A DNA stretch of 64,000 bases, from the NCBI RefSeq assembly GCF_900465315.1, contig NZ_UBIX01000004.1. One strand, given 5' to 3'. This document shows, one piece after another, positions 43,497 to 51,337 of this stretch. The first letter of the stretch is position 1; each line of letters starts with the position of its first letter. This stretch comes from Asaia bogorensis_B. Its GTDB lineage: Bacteria; Pseudomonadota; Alphaproteobacteria; Acetobacterales; Acetobacteraceae. Under the pieces are notes generated by a model, which made no database searches, was not told where the DNA came from, and was given only the letters and a program-made list of their open reading frames with translations. The position numbers and the translations under genes are program-made.

Positions 43497-44135
43497 ATGA
43501 CCCGTCGTTTGCTGCGCCCCGCATTGACTGCCCTTCTTTTCGCTGCACCGGCTTCGACGCTCCATATCTCCCAAGCGGCTGCACAGGCCGTGATCACGGG
43601 CAACCAGAGCATGACCGCAACGGTCGAGACGATCGATCCGGAAACACGTACCGTTCTGCTGCGTGACAAGAAGGGCGGATTGCTCAACCTCACCATCCCC
43701 AAGGATGCGAAAAACCTTCCCCATCTTGAGGCTGGAGACCAGATTTCGGTCCGTTTCTTCCAGACGATGGCAGCCGATATCGCCGCACCCGGCACGCCCC
43801 TGCCGGAATCGACCGTGTCATCCGCCAAGGGTTATGCCCGTCGTCACCCGCATGGCACGCTCGTCTCGTTCCAGCGTCAGCGCGTGAAGGTGGTGACCGT
43901 CGATGCGGCTGCCCATAAGGTAACGATCATCGATCATGCCGACATCACACGCACCATCACTGTGCGTCAGAAGGCGCTTCAGCCCCTGCTGAACAGCCTC
44001 AAGACCGGCGATGACGTTGATGTGACGACAATGGATGCCGTGTCATTTTCCGTACTCAACCGGACCGTCAATGGTGATGTCTCGGTTACCGAAAAAACCG
44101 GCGAACAGACTCCGGCAGTAACACCGGCTCACTGA
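43497..44135 (+). CDS. Exported protein of unknown function
   Basis: 212 residues from the ATG at 43497, preceded by GAGGA at good spacing; the ATG at 43476 is an alternative. Signal peptide (LLRPALTALLFAAPAST..., likely cleavage after AAAQA). Two similar beta segments are visible, MTATVETIDPETRTVLLRDK and VKVVTVDAAAHKVTIIDHAD, each followed by a T(I/V)...L.L..GD(D/Q) stretch, suggesting an internal duplication of a small beta-barrel (OB-like) domain. Function unknown. Confidence 0.8.
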   Translation: MTRRLLRPALTALLFAAPASTLHISQAAAQAVITGNQSMTATVETIDPETRTVLLRDKKGGLLNLTIPKDAKNLPHLEAGDQISVRFFQTMAADIAAPGTPLPESTVSSAKGYARRHPHGTLVSFQRQRVKVVTVDAAAHKVTIIDHADITRTITVRQKALQPLLNSLKTGDDVDVTTMDAVSFSVLNRTVNGDVSVTEKTGEQTPAVTPAH

Positions 44136-44141
44136 CTATTC

Positions 44142-44264
44142 GGGCAGGGTGCGGGGCTTTGCCCTGCACCCGCAGAGGGGCAAGCCCCACTAATCCCCGT
44201 TTCAAACCAGGCAGGTTTCCAAAGGACGACCGTCCTTTGGCGAGGCATGGGGCAGCGCCCCATA
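44142..44264. repeat. GC-rich multi-hairpin intergenic element, copy B
   Basis: Ordered palindromes: CAGGGTGCGGGGCTTTGCCCTG, AGGGGCAAGCCCC, AAAGGACGACCGTCCTTT, and GGGGCAGCGCCCC. The middle part (GCAGGTTTCCAAAGGACGA) is nearly identical to copy D at 60.1 kb. It fills the space between the convergent exported-protein gene and the small lipoprotein gene, so it may also stop transcription. Confidence 0.8.
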
Positions 44265-44271
44265 CATCCCC

Positions 44272-44442
44272 TTACTGTGCAGGCCTGGCCGGCCGCCAGA
44301 GCGTATCTGGCGGCGGCAGATGAGGGGAATTATCAATCACCCCATAGCCATCGGCGGCGTAGCCATGATGGGCCACCTTGCGAGGGCCGCACCCCACAAG
44401 CACCAGACTGCCGACCAGCAGGGCGAGAGACAGACGCCTCAA
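44272..44442 (-). CDS. Small lipoprotein (56 residues), unknown
   Basis: A short frame directly after mrp. From a TTG at 44442 that overlaps the mrp stop (TTGA) it reads RRLSLALLVGSLVLVGCGPR, a clean lipoprotein signal with lipobox LVGC, then KVAHHGYAADGYGVIDNSPH, then LPPPDTLWRPARPAQ and stop TAA at 44272-44274. The coupling to mrp, the lipobox and the in-frame stop just before the repeat support a real gene. The TTG start is uncertain. It would be an inner- or outer-membrane-anchored peptide of about 40 residues. Confidence 0.65.
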   Translation of the reverse strand: MRRLSLALLVGSLVLVGCGPRKVAHHGYAADGYGVIDNSPHLPPPDTLWRPARPAQ

Positions 44443-45584
44443 GCGCCAGGTTCCAGACGCAGACTATCCGCCACGGCACGGGCCAGTCGGGTGTAGGCCT
44501 GCGCTGCTTCGCTGTCGGGCGAGGAGAGGATGATCGGCGTGCCGGCATCGGCGCTCATGCGAATATCGGCCAGCAGCGGAATTTCGCCAAGGAACGGTAC
44601 ATTGGCCTTTTCGGCTTCGGCCCGCGCACCTCCATGACCGAACAGCTCGGTGCGATGGTTACAGTTGGGGCAGCAGAAATAGGACATGTTCTCGACCACA
44701 CCGAGCAGGGGCACATTCATGCGCTCGAACATGGTCAACCCGCGGCGGGCATCCAGCAAGGCAATGTCCTGAGGGGTGGAAACGATCACGGCACCGCGCA
44801 GGCTGAGCTTCTGGGCGATGGTCAGCTGGGCGTCACCTGTACCCGGCGGCATGTCGATCACGAGCACATCGAGAGCGGGCCACGCCACGTCGCCCAGAAA
44901 CTGGCCGATGGCCCCCATGACCATCGGGCCGCGCCAGATCATGGCCTGCTGTTCATCCACCAGAAACCCGATGGACATGGCGTGCATGCCCCAGGCTTCA
45001 ACAGGAATGATCTTGCCATTTTCCAGCGCAGGCTTGGCGGAATGACCAAGCATGCGTGGCAGGGAGGGGCCATAGATATCGGCGTCTAGCATGCCGGTAC
45101 GCAGCCCTAGCTTGGCCAGACCGGCCGCAAGGTTGACGGCAGTGGTCGATTTACCCACGCCGCCCTTGCCGGAGGCAACGGCGATGATGGCGCGCACCTG
45201 GGGCAGGGCCTTGCCATCGGGACGCATGGGCTGAGGATGGCCGGGGCTGTTGGCGGGCTGCTCGAGCTGGAAGGGGCGGTGCCCCTGAGACTGGGGCGCA
45301 GCCTTGCCCGGTGCACGATGGGCCGTCAGGATGATCGTTGCGCGCGAGATACCAGGAAGACGCGCAAGAGCGGCTTCAGCACGGGGACGCAGGGGTTCGA
45401 TACGCGCCGCATCCTCGCGCGACGTAGCGAGAGAGACATGGGCGTGTCCATCACGCACCGCCACACCTTCAAGCGAGGCAAAGCTCAGGACATTGGATGT
45501 GCCGGCTTCATCCTGAACCAGGCGCAGGGTCTCGAGAATTCTGCGCTGGTCTTCCTCGTTGGCGGGTTTTTCAAAATCGGTCAT
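44439..45584 (-). CDS. mrp: Mrp/ApbC iron-sulfur cluster carrier ATPase
   Basis: 381 residues. An N-terminal MIP18-like (DUF59) domain (about 1-95), then the P-loop ATPase with deviant Walker A SGKGGVGKSTTAVNLAAGL, DADIYGPSLPRMLG, and the cluster-ligating CCPNC in MSYFCCPNCNHRTELFG. Such proteins bind and transfer [4Fe-4S] clusters. The interdomain linker is Pro/Gln-rich. A tiny lipoprotein gene overlaps its stop. Confidence 0.95.
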   Translation of the reverse strand: MTDFEKPANEEDQRRILETLRLVQDEAGTSNVLSFASLEGVAVRDGHAHVSLATSREDAARIEPLRPRAEAALARLPGISRATIILTAHRAPGKAAPQSQGHRPFQLEQPANSPGHPQPMRPDGKALPQVRAIIAVASGKGGVGKSTTAVNLAAGLAKLGLRTGMLDADIYGPSLPRMLGHSAKPALENGKIIPVEAWGMHAMSIGFLVDEQQAMIWRGPMVMGAIGQFLGDVAWPALDVLVIDMPPGTGDAQLTIAQKLSLRGAVIVSTPQDIALLDARRGLTMFERMNVPLLGVVENMSYFCCPNCNHRTELFGHGGARAEAEKANVPFLGEIPLLADIRMSADAGTPIILSSPDSEAAQAYTRLARAVADSLRLEPGA

Positions 45585-45744
45585 GGTTGTCCTCTGGCGA
45601 CGGGGCGCTTCTGGCGACGGGGCCGGGCCTTATCCCTTTCGTTTAACATGGCGGGAAGTGGATCGCGCAACCATCTGCGCGTATGAGCAGGTCAATACCG
45701 GGGCAGATGCACCCGGGTCGTCCGGGCAGGAGAGCATGACAGGA

Positions 45745-46944
45745 ATGAGCGAGGCCACAACCGACGCCACCCCTAAACGCAAGAAGCGCGACCATCGCAT
45801 TGATGCCCTGCGCGGCATCGCGCTGCTGATGATGCTGGCCGATCATGCGCCACAGGATGTGCTCAACCGCTTCACGTTGCGCAATTTCGGCTTCGCCGAC
45901 GCCGCCGAGATCTTTGTGCTGCTGGCGGGCTATGCCTCGTGGCTGGCCTATGGCCGCCTGATCCTGCGCGGACCGCCAACGGGTGGATGGGTCATGGGTA
46001 TCGAGCGCATCGTGCGCCGATGCTGGCGCCTCTATCTGTTCCAGATGGTCATGTTGCTGGTGTCGGTTTTCACCATACGCCAGTGGCGGCATTATTACCC
46101 TGTGCCCGTGGATTTTCTGGAGCCCGAACTGGCCCATGGCCATGAATGGATCTGGAGCGTCCTCAGCCTTCAGGCCCTGCCGAACAATCTGAATATCCTG
46201 CCGCTCTATATCGTGCTGCTTCTGGCCTTTCCGCTGCTGGTCTTTCTGTGGAAGATCTCGCCATGGCTGCTGGGCGGGGTCAGTCTTGCGCTCTGGGGGC
46301 TGATCAACAGCGACCCCACGCTCAACCTGCCCAACTGGCTTGACCCCGATGGCTGGTATTTCAACCCGCTGGCCTGGCAGTTCATTTTCACCCTTGGCAT
46401 GCTGGCCGCCATCATGGCGGGCAAGCGCGAGGGCAATCTACCGGGCCCCCTCTGGGCCAAATGCCTTGCCGGGGCCTATCTGCTGTTCGGCGCGCTTGAG
46501 TGCTTTCCCTATGAGAGCTGGAACCTGCCCAGCCTGAGGCCGCTCGCCGTCGTGCCGCAGGCCGACAAGTCCGATCTGGCCATCTGGCGCTGGACCGACG
46601 CTCTGGCCATTCTGCTGCTTGTCCAGTCCTCCGTAACGGCCACGCGCCTTTCGGAAACACGCATCGGGCAGGGTCTCGCGCTGCTGGGGCGTCATTCGCT
46701 TGAGGTGTTCAGCTTCGGCACGATTCTCGACCTGTTTGCCCGACTGGTGATGAACAGTTTTGGCGATGGCTGGGTCATCCAGATTCTGGTCAATGTGCTT
46801 GGCTTCCTTGGGGTCTATGGATTGTCGGTCTGGCTTGATCGCCATCGCCGTCAGGCCGCTCTGATGGCGGGCGAAACACGCAAGGAAGCCCGGGCGGAAG
46901 AGAAGAAAGATCGCAGTGCGGAGATAGGTGACGCAAACCCCTGA
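45745..46944 (+). CDS. opgC: OpgC-type acyltransferase-like membrane protein
   Basis: About 400 residues, polytopic (roughly ten transmembrane helices). The N-terminal RIDALRGIALLMMLADHAP and the ADAAEIFVLLAGYASWLAYG segment are OpgC hallmarks; OpgC succinylates osmoregulated periplasmic glucans. Start: ATG at 45745 (AGGAG about 12 bases upstream) or 45736, only 3 bases from the same site. It is 19 bp upstream of htrA. The glucan synthesis genes opgG/D and opgH lie 4.4 kb downstream on the same strand. Confidence 0.88.
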   Translation: MSEATTDATPKRKKRDHRIDALRGIALLMMLADHAPQDVLNRFTLRNFGFADAAEIFVLLAGYASWLAYGRLILRGPPTGGWVMGIERIVRRCWRLYLFQMVMLLVSVFTIRQWRHYYPVPVDFLEPELAHGHEWIWSVLSLQALPNNLNILPLYIVLLLAFPLLVFLWKISPWLLGGVSLALWGLINSDPTLNLPNWLDPDGWYFNPLAWQFIFTLGMLAAIMAGKREGNLPGPLWAKCLAGAYLLFGALECFPYESWNLPSLRPLAVVPQADKSDLAIWRWTDALAILLLVQSSVTATRLSETRIGQGLALLGRHSLEVFSFGTILDLFARLVMNSFGDGWVIQILVNVLGFLGVYGLSVWLDRHRRQAALMAGETRKEARAEEKKDRSAEIGDANP

Positions 46945-46963
46945 TTTGCGTTAGCCTAGCGCC

Positions 46964-48502
46964 ATGAAACATCGCCTCGTTCTTGCCGCCCTGATGGGCG
47001 GCTGGGTTTCCGCCGCCTCCTCCGCCTTTGCCGACCCTGCCCCGGCACCGGCCGCACCCGCAGCAGCTGCGCCGGCGGCTCTTGCACGCAGCGTTCATGC
47101 GGCGCCGGACTCCCTGGCCGATCTCGCAGCCAGTCTGCTGCCAGCGGTGGTAAACATCTCGATTTCAGCCACGCTGAAGCCGGGTGAGGATGATGACGAT
47201 GATGACGGTCCGGACGCCAGCCCCGATGACGGGCCGCAGGTGCCGCAATTTCCCCCCGGCTCGCCGATGGAGAAATTCTTTCACGATTACATGAATCGCT
47301 CCCCCTCGCCTTCCGATCCGCCACGCAAGATGCAGGCGCTGGGCTCGGGCTTCATCATCTCGCCCGACGGATTCATCGTCACGAACAACCATGTCATCAA
47401 GGATGCGGACAAGGTTTCCGTCACCCTTCAGGATGGCACGGTGCTTCCTGCAAAGATCGTGGGGCGCGACAGCCGGACCGATCTGGCCGTGATCAAGATC
47501 GAGAGCAAGACGCCCTTCCCGACAGTGCCCTTCGGCGATAGCGACAAGGCCCGCGTCGGCGACCGCGTTCTGGCCATCGGCAATCCGTTCGGCCTGTCCG
47601 GCACGGTCACCAGCGGCATCGTTTCATCGCGTGGTCGAGACATCAATCACGGGCTGTATAACGACTATATCCAGACCGATGCCTCCATCAACCGGGGCAA
47701 TTCCGGCGGTCCGCTCTTCAATCTCGATGGGCAGGTGATCGGCATCAACACGGCCATCTACAGCTCCAGTGGCGGCTCCATCGGTATCGGCTTTGCCATC
47801 CCGGCCAATGATGCCCGTGGCGTGATCGATCAGTTGCGCCGTGATGGCCATGTGTCGCGCGGCTGGATTGGCGTGCGTGTGCAGAACGTGACGCATGAGA
47901 TTGCCGACAGCATCGGCCTCAAGCCCGAAAAGGGCGCGATGATTGCCGGTATCGACCCCAAGGGCCCGGCTTCTGCGGCAAAGCTGCAGACAGGCGATGT
48001 GATTACCGCGCTCAATGGCAAACCCATTGATGGCCATGCCCTGCCACGCCTCGTGGCCGAAATTGCGCCCGGCACCAAGACGGTGTTCGGCATCTGGCGC
48101 AAGGGCAAGACGATGGATGTCACCCTGGTGGTCAAACCCTCACCCGAGGCGCCGGACATGCCGCCAAGCGATGCCAAGGTGAAAGGCCCCAGCAAGCTCG
48201 CCCTTGCCGATCTGGGTGTCACCTTCTCTGCCATCGATGACGAGACACGCGGCAAATACAGCCTTTCGGATTCACAGCGGGGCGTGGTGGTAACCGATGT
48301 GACACGCGATGGTGCTGCCGATACGCGTGGCCTTCAGCCGGGTGACGTGGTGACGGAAGTGCAGCAGGTGGCAGTGAATTCACCGGACGCCCTGTCAAAG
48401 GAACTAGCACGCGCACGCCAGCAGAAGAAACATACCGTGCTCCTGCTCGTTCAGGGTCAGGACGGGCTGCGCTGGGTGCCGCTGCCGCTATCCGGAGACT
48501 GA
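46964..48502 (+). CDS. degP: Do/DegP family periplasmic serine protease
   Basis: 512 residues. Signal peptide, an Ala/Pro linker, trypsin-like domain with His143 (VTNNHVI), Asp173 (SRTDLAVIKI) and Ser247 (NRGNSGGP), then two PDZ domains (about 285-375 and 405-500). DegP degrades and chaperones unfolded envelope proteins. Odd: the LA-loop region carries a run of six aspartates with glutamate (EDDDDDDGPDASPDDG, residues 75-90). Probably one operon with opgC and the FUSC gene. Confidence 0.94.
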   Translation: MKHRLVLAALMGGWVSAASSAFADPAPAPAAPAAAAPAALARSVHAAPDSLADLAASLLPAVVNISISATLKPGEDDDDDDGPDASPDDGPQVPQFPPGSPMEKFFHDYMNRSPSPSDPPRKMQALGSGFIISPDGFIVTNNHVIKDADKVSVTLQDGTVLPAKIVGRDSRTDLAVIKIESKTPFPTVPFGDSDKARVGDRVLAIGNPFGLSGTVTSGIVSSRGRDINHGLYNDYIQTDASINRGNSGGPLFNLDGQVIGINTAIYSSSGGSIGIGFAIPANDARGVIDQLRRDGHVSRGWIGVRVQNVTHEIADSIGLKPEKGAMIAGIDPKGPASAAKLQTGDVITALNGKPIDGHALPRLVAEIAPGTKTVFGIWRKGKTMDVTLVVKPSPEAPDMPPSDAKVKGPSKLALADLGVTFSAIDDETRGKYSLSDSQRGVVVTDVTRDGAADTRGLQPGDVVTEVQQVAVNSPDALSKELARARQQKKHTVLLLVQGQDGLRWVPLPLSGD

Positions 48503-48505
48503 TCT

Positions 48506-49561
48506 ATGCCCTTTGCCTCACTGCTCCGGGCGCGCGAGGATGGTGAGGCCCCGTGGCGGCAGATGGTCAGAACCCTCGTTGCGGTGGCCCTGTGCTGGAT
48601 CATCGGTGAAGCCACCGGGCTGGACGAGACGATCTGGGCCCTGATCACGGCGCTGATCGTCACCCAGTCGAGCATAGACCAGACTTTTTCCACGGCGCGC
48701 GATCAGATTATCGGCACGCTGGTCGGTGCCGTTGTTGGCACGCTGGCCATCACCGCGCGGCTTATTCTGGGTTTCTACTGGCCAATCTTCTGCGTCGCCC
48801 TGTTACCGCTGGCCTATATGGCGGCTGTTCGCCCCTCGCTACGCTTTGCCGGGGTGACGCTGATGATCGTCTATCTTCTGCCCTCGCATGGCGCGAACCC
48901 GTACTGGCCGCTGACCGAGCGACTGACCGCCATTTTCCTTGGTGTGATCGTCGCGCTGGTTGTGAGTTTCGTGGTGCTTCATGCCAGTGCGCGGCGGCGC
49001 GGTTTCCTCACCGCAGGGCGCATGTTCCGCGAGATGGACGAACTGCTGCAGGCGGCCCTGCGACGGCAGGAAATGTGGAGCGAACTCGAAGCCCGCAACG
49101 ACCATTGCGCCCGCAATCTGCTGGTGATCAATGAATGTGTGGCAGAGGCCTATCGCGAAAACTGGGGGCGGCTCGAAAAACGCCACCCGATCCTGACCGT
49201 TCTGCCCGCCCTGATGCGCCGTATGCTCAGTGATACCATGCTGGTGGCCCGTGCCATCAATGCGGGCAAGGACAGGGGCGGCTTTTCTGGCGTGGCCGGG
49301 CTGCATACCGGTCTGAGCCATGCCTATCGCTCTCTCGCCCGGCGCTGCGAAATCCATGCGGCGGGCAAGGCCCATGAGAAACCCTATCGCCCGGGACGGG
49401 AAGACGTCCTGAGCGCGCTGCCGACGCTGGGGCAGGATGCGCTGCCCGAAATGCACTTCGTCATCGCCCTGCTGCGCCAGGATATGCGCCGTGCCACAGA
49501 CGTGCTGATGAGCACGCCCGAAAGCCGGGCGAAAGACCTGAGAGACATGATCGGCAAGTAA
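48506..49561 (+). CDS. FUSC family transporter-like membrane protein
   Basis: 351 residues. The N-terminal half has about five or six transmembrane helices with TVALCWIIGEATGL-like and LITALIVTQSSIDQTFSTAR segments typical of the fusaric acid resistance/aromatic acid exporter (FUSC) family; the C-terminal half is a cytoplasmic helical domain rich in Arg. Single-half FUSC proteins of this length are common. It starts 3 bp after htrA, with GGAGA overlapping the htrA stop region. Substrate unknown. Confidence 0.85.
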   Translation: MPFASLLRAREDGEAPWRQMVRTLVAVALCWIIGEATGLDETIWALITALIVTQSSIDQTFSTARDQIIGTLVGAVVGTLAITARLILGFYWPIFCVALLPLAYMAAVRPSLRFAGVTLMIVYLLPSHGANPYWPLTERLTAIFLGVIVALVVSFVVLHASARRRGFLTAGRMFREMDELLQAALRRQEMWSELEARNDHCARNLLVINECVAEAYRENWGRLEKRHPILTVLPALMRRMLSDTMLVARAINAGKDRGGFSGVAGLHTGLSHAYRSLARRCEIHAAGKAHEKPYRPGREDVLSALPTLGQDALPEMHFVIALLRQDMRRATDVLMSTPESRAKDLRDMIGK

Positions 49562-49738
49562 GCTACAGACAGGAAGCGCCTGCACAGATCAGGTTGAACT
49601 TGTCCTCCCCCTGTAACGTTGCTTGGGGTGATTTGGGCCGGGTTGCACCCCGCACTTTTTGACGTGCAGGGCTGAATCTGGTCTTTTTGTGTCGTTCAGA
49701 AATGGCGCTCCTGAAGCAACAAAAAGGGATTTAAGCTT
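49562..49738. promoter_or_regulatory. Region upstream of the mannitol dehydrogenase
   Basis: 177 bp containing a possible TTGACG (near 49659) with TCTTTT about 17 bp later, and the ribosome binding site AAGGGA just before the ATG. GGGTTGCACCCCGC at about 49641-49654 is a short inverted repeat. The promoter is only tentative. Confidence 0.35.
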
Positions 49739-51202
49739 ATGATCACCCGCGAGACCCTGAAGCACCTGCCGGCAGGCGTGGCCGCTCCGTCTTACGATCT
49801 CAAGGACATCAAGCCCGGAATCCTGCATTTTGGCGTCGGCAATTTCTTCCGTGCCCACGAGGCCTATTATGTCGACAAGGCTCTCGCGCTGCCCGGTCAG
49901 CAGGGCTGGGGCATTATCGGTGTCGGCCTGACCTCGGGCGACCGTTCAAAGAAGAAGGCCGAGGATTTCAAGCAGCAGGACTGCCTGTTCTCCCTGACCG
50001 AAACGGCTCCCTCGGGCGAGAGCCAGCGCACCGTCATTGGTGCCCTGCGCGACTATCTCCTCGCTCCTGAAAAGCAGGAAGCCGTTCTGGAATATCTCGC
50101 CGATCCGGCCATCAAGATCGTGTCGATGACGATCACCGAGGGTGGCTACAACATCGACGAGCACTCGGGTGAATTCGCGCTCGACAACGAGGCCGTCCAG
50201 CGCGATCTGGCCAACCCCGAAACGCCGTCCACGATCTTTGGTTATGTGGTCGAAGGTCTGCGCCGCCGCCGCGATGCGGGCAATCGCGCCTTCACAATCA
50301 TGTCCTGCGATAACCTGCGTCATAACGGCAACGTGGCACGCAAGGCCTTCCTTGGTTATGCCCGCGCCCGTGACCCGGAGCTGGCAAGCTGGATCGAGGC
50401 AAATGCCACCTTCCCCAACGCCATGGTTGATCGCATCACACCGACCGTCTCGGCAGACATCGCTGCCCGCCTGAACAAGGAGAGCGGTCTGGATGATCTT
50501 CTGCCGCTGGTGGCGGAAGACTTCACCCAGTGGGTGATCGAGGATGAATTTGCCAATGGACGTCCCGCCCTTGAAAAGGTCGGCGTGCAGATGGTCGATG
50601 ACGTGACCGATTATGAGTTCATGAAGATCCGCATGCTCAACGCATCGCACATCTTCCTGGCCTTCTCCGGTCTGCTCCTTGGCTATGATCATATCGACGA
50701 GTCGATCAATGACCCCGATCTGCGCAAGCTGGTCGAGACCTACCTCGACACGGATGTCATCCCGACCCTGAAGGCCGCGCCAGGTGAAGACCTTGAGAAG
50801 TACAAGGAATCGGTCATCTCGCGCTTCTCCAACCCGGCCATGGCAGACCAGAACCTTCGTATTGGCAGTGATGGCGCATCGAAGGTGCAGGTGTTCTGGA
50901 CGGCCACCATCCAGAATCTCCTCAAAGACAAGCGCGATCTCGATCGTGTTGCCTATGGTCTGGCTGCCTATCTCGAAATGCTTCGCGGCAAGAATGAGAA
51001 GGGCGGCACATTCGAGCCGATCGAACCGACTTTCACCGATGACACGTGGAAGATCGCCAGGAGCGACGATTACGAAGCCGGGTTTGCCCTCCCGGCCTTC
51101 GATGGCTGGCGCAAGCTTGACCATGCCGCACTTGACGAAAAAGTGACCGAACTACGTAAGGTTATCAGGGAAAAAGGCGTAAAGGCCGCTCTCTCCGTCT
51201 GA
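49739..51202 (+). CDS. Mannitol 2-dehydrogenase family polyol dehydrogenase
   Basis: 487 residues of the long-chain mannitol dehydrogenase family: KPGILHFGVGNFFRAHEAYY is the nucleotide-binding start and ISMTITEGGYN-type wording (IVSMTITEGGYNID) and KIRMLNASHIFLAF contain the catalytic lysine-asparagine region. The opening MITRETLKHLPAG resembles Gluconobacter NAD(P)-dependent mannitol 2-dehydrogenase, which interconverts mannitol and fructose, an osmolyte pathway in acetic acid bacteria. It lies between the opgC-htrA-FUSC run and opgG/D-opgH, so a link to osmotic adaptation is plausible. Confidence 0.9.
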   Translation: MITRETLKHLPAGVAAPSYDLKDIKPGILHFGVGNFFRAHEAYYVDKALALPGQQGWGIIGVGLTSGDRSKKKAEDFKQQDCLFSLTETAPSGESQRTVIGALRDYLLAPEKQEAVLEYLADPAIKIVSMTITEGGYNIDEHSGEFALDNEAVQRDLANPETPSTIFGYVVEGLRRRRDAGNRAFTIMSCDNLRHNGNVARKAFLGYARARDPELASWIEANATFPNAMVDRITPTVSADIAARLNKESGLDDLLPLVAEDFTQWVIEDEFANGRPALEKVGVQMVDDVTDYEFMKIRMLNASHIFLAFSGLLLGYDHIDESINDPDLRKLVETYLDTDVIPTLKAAPGEDLEKYKESVISRFSNPAMADQNLRIGSDGASKVQVFWTATIQNLLKDKRDLDRVAYGLAAYLEMLRGKNEKGGTFEPIEPTFTDDTWKIARSDDYEAGFALPAFDGWRKLDHAALDEKVTELRKVIREKGVKAALSV

Positions 51203-51337
51203 AAAGGATGCGCGAAAGCCGCACTCGTGACAGATTTCTAAGGCAGGCGAGTTTTCCTGTGTCCCAAAGTAACTTATGGGCGTTAGGAAAATCAGACATC
51301 CCCCGGCATTTAGCCGGGTCTGCCGGAGATAGTCATA
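51203..51337 (+). promoter_or_regulatory. Leader of the opgG/D-opgH operon
   Basis: 135 bp. CCCGGCATTTAGCCGGG (about 51302-51318) is a small hairpin, and GGAG lies upstream of the GTG at 51338. It may be an attenuator-like or termination stem of the preceding gene; no clear promoter is visible. Confidence 0.35.

Noticed and set aside
49946..51124. A 392-residue minus-strand frame opposite mannitol dehydrogenase
   Set aside because: Antisense shadow of a well-recognised gene.
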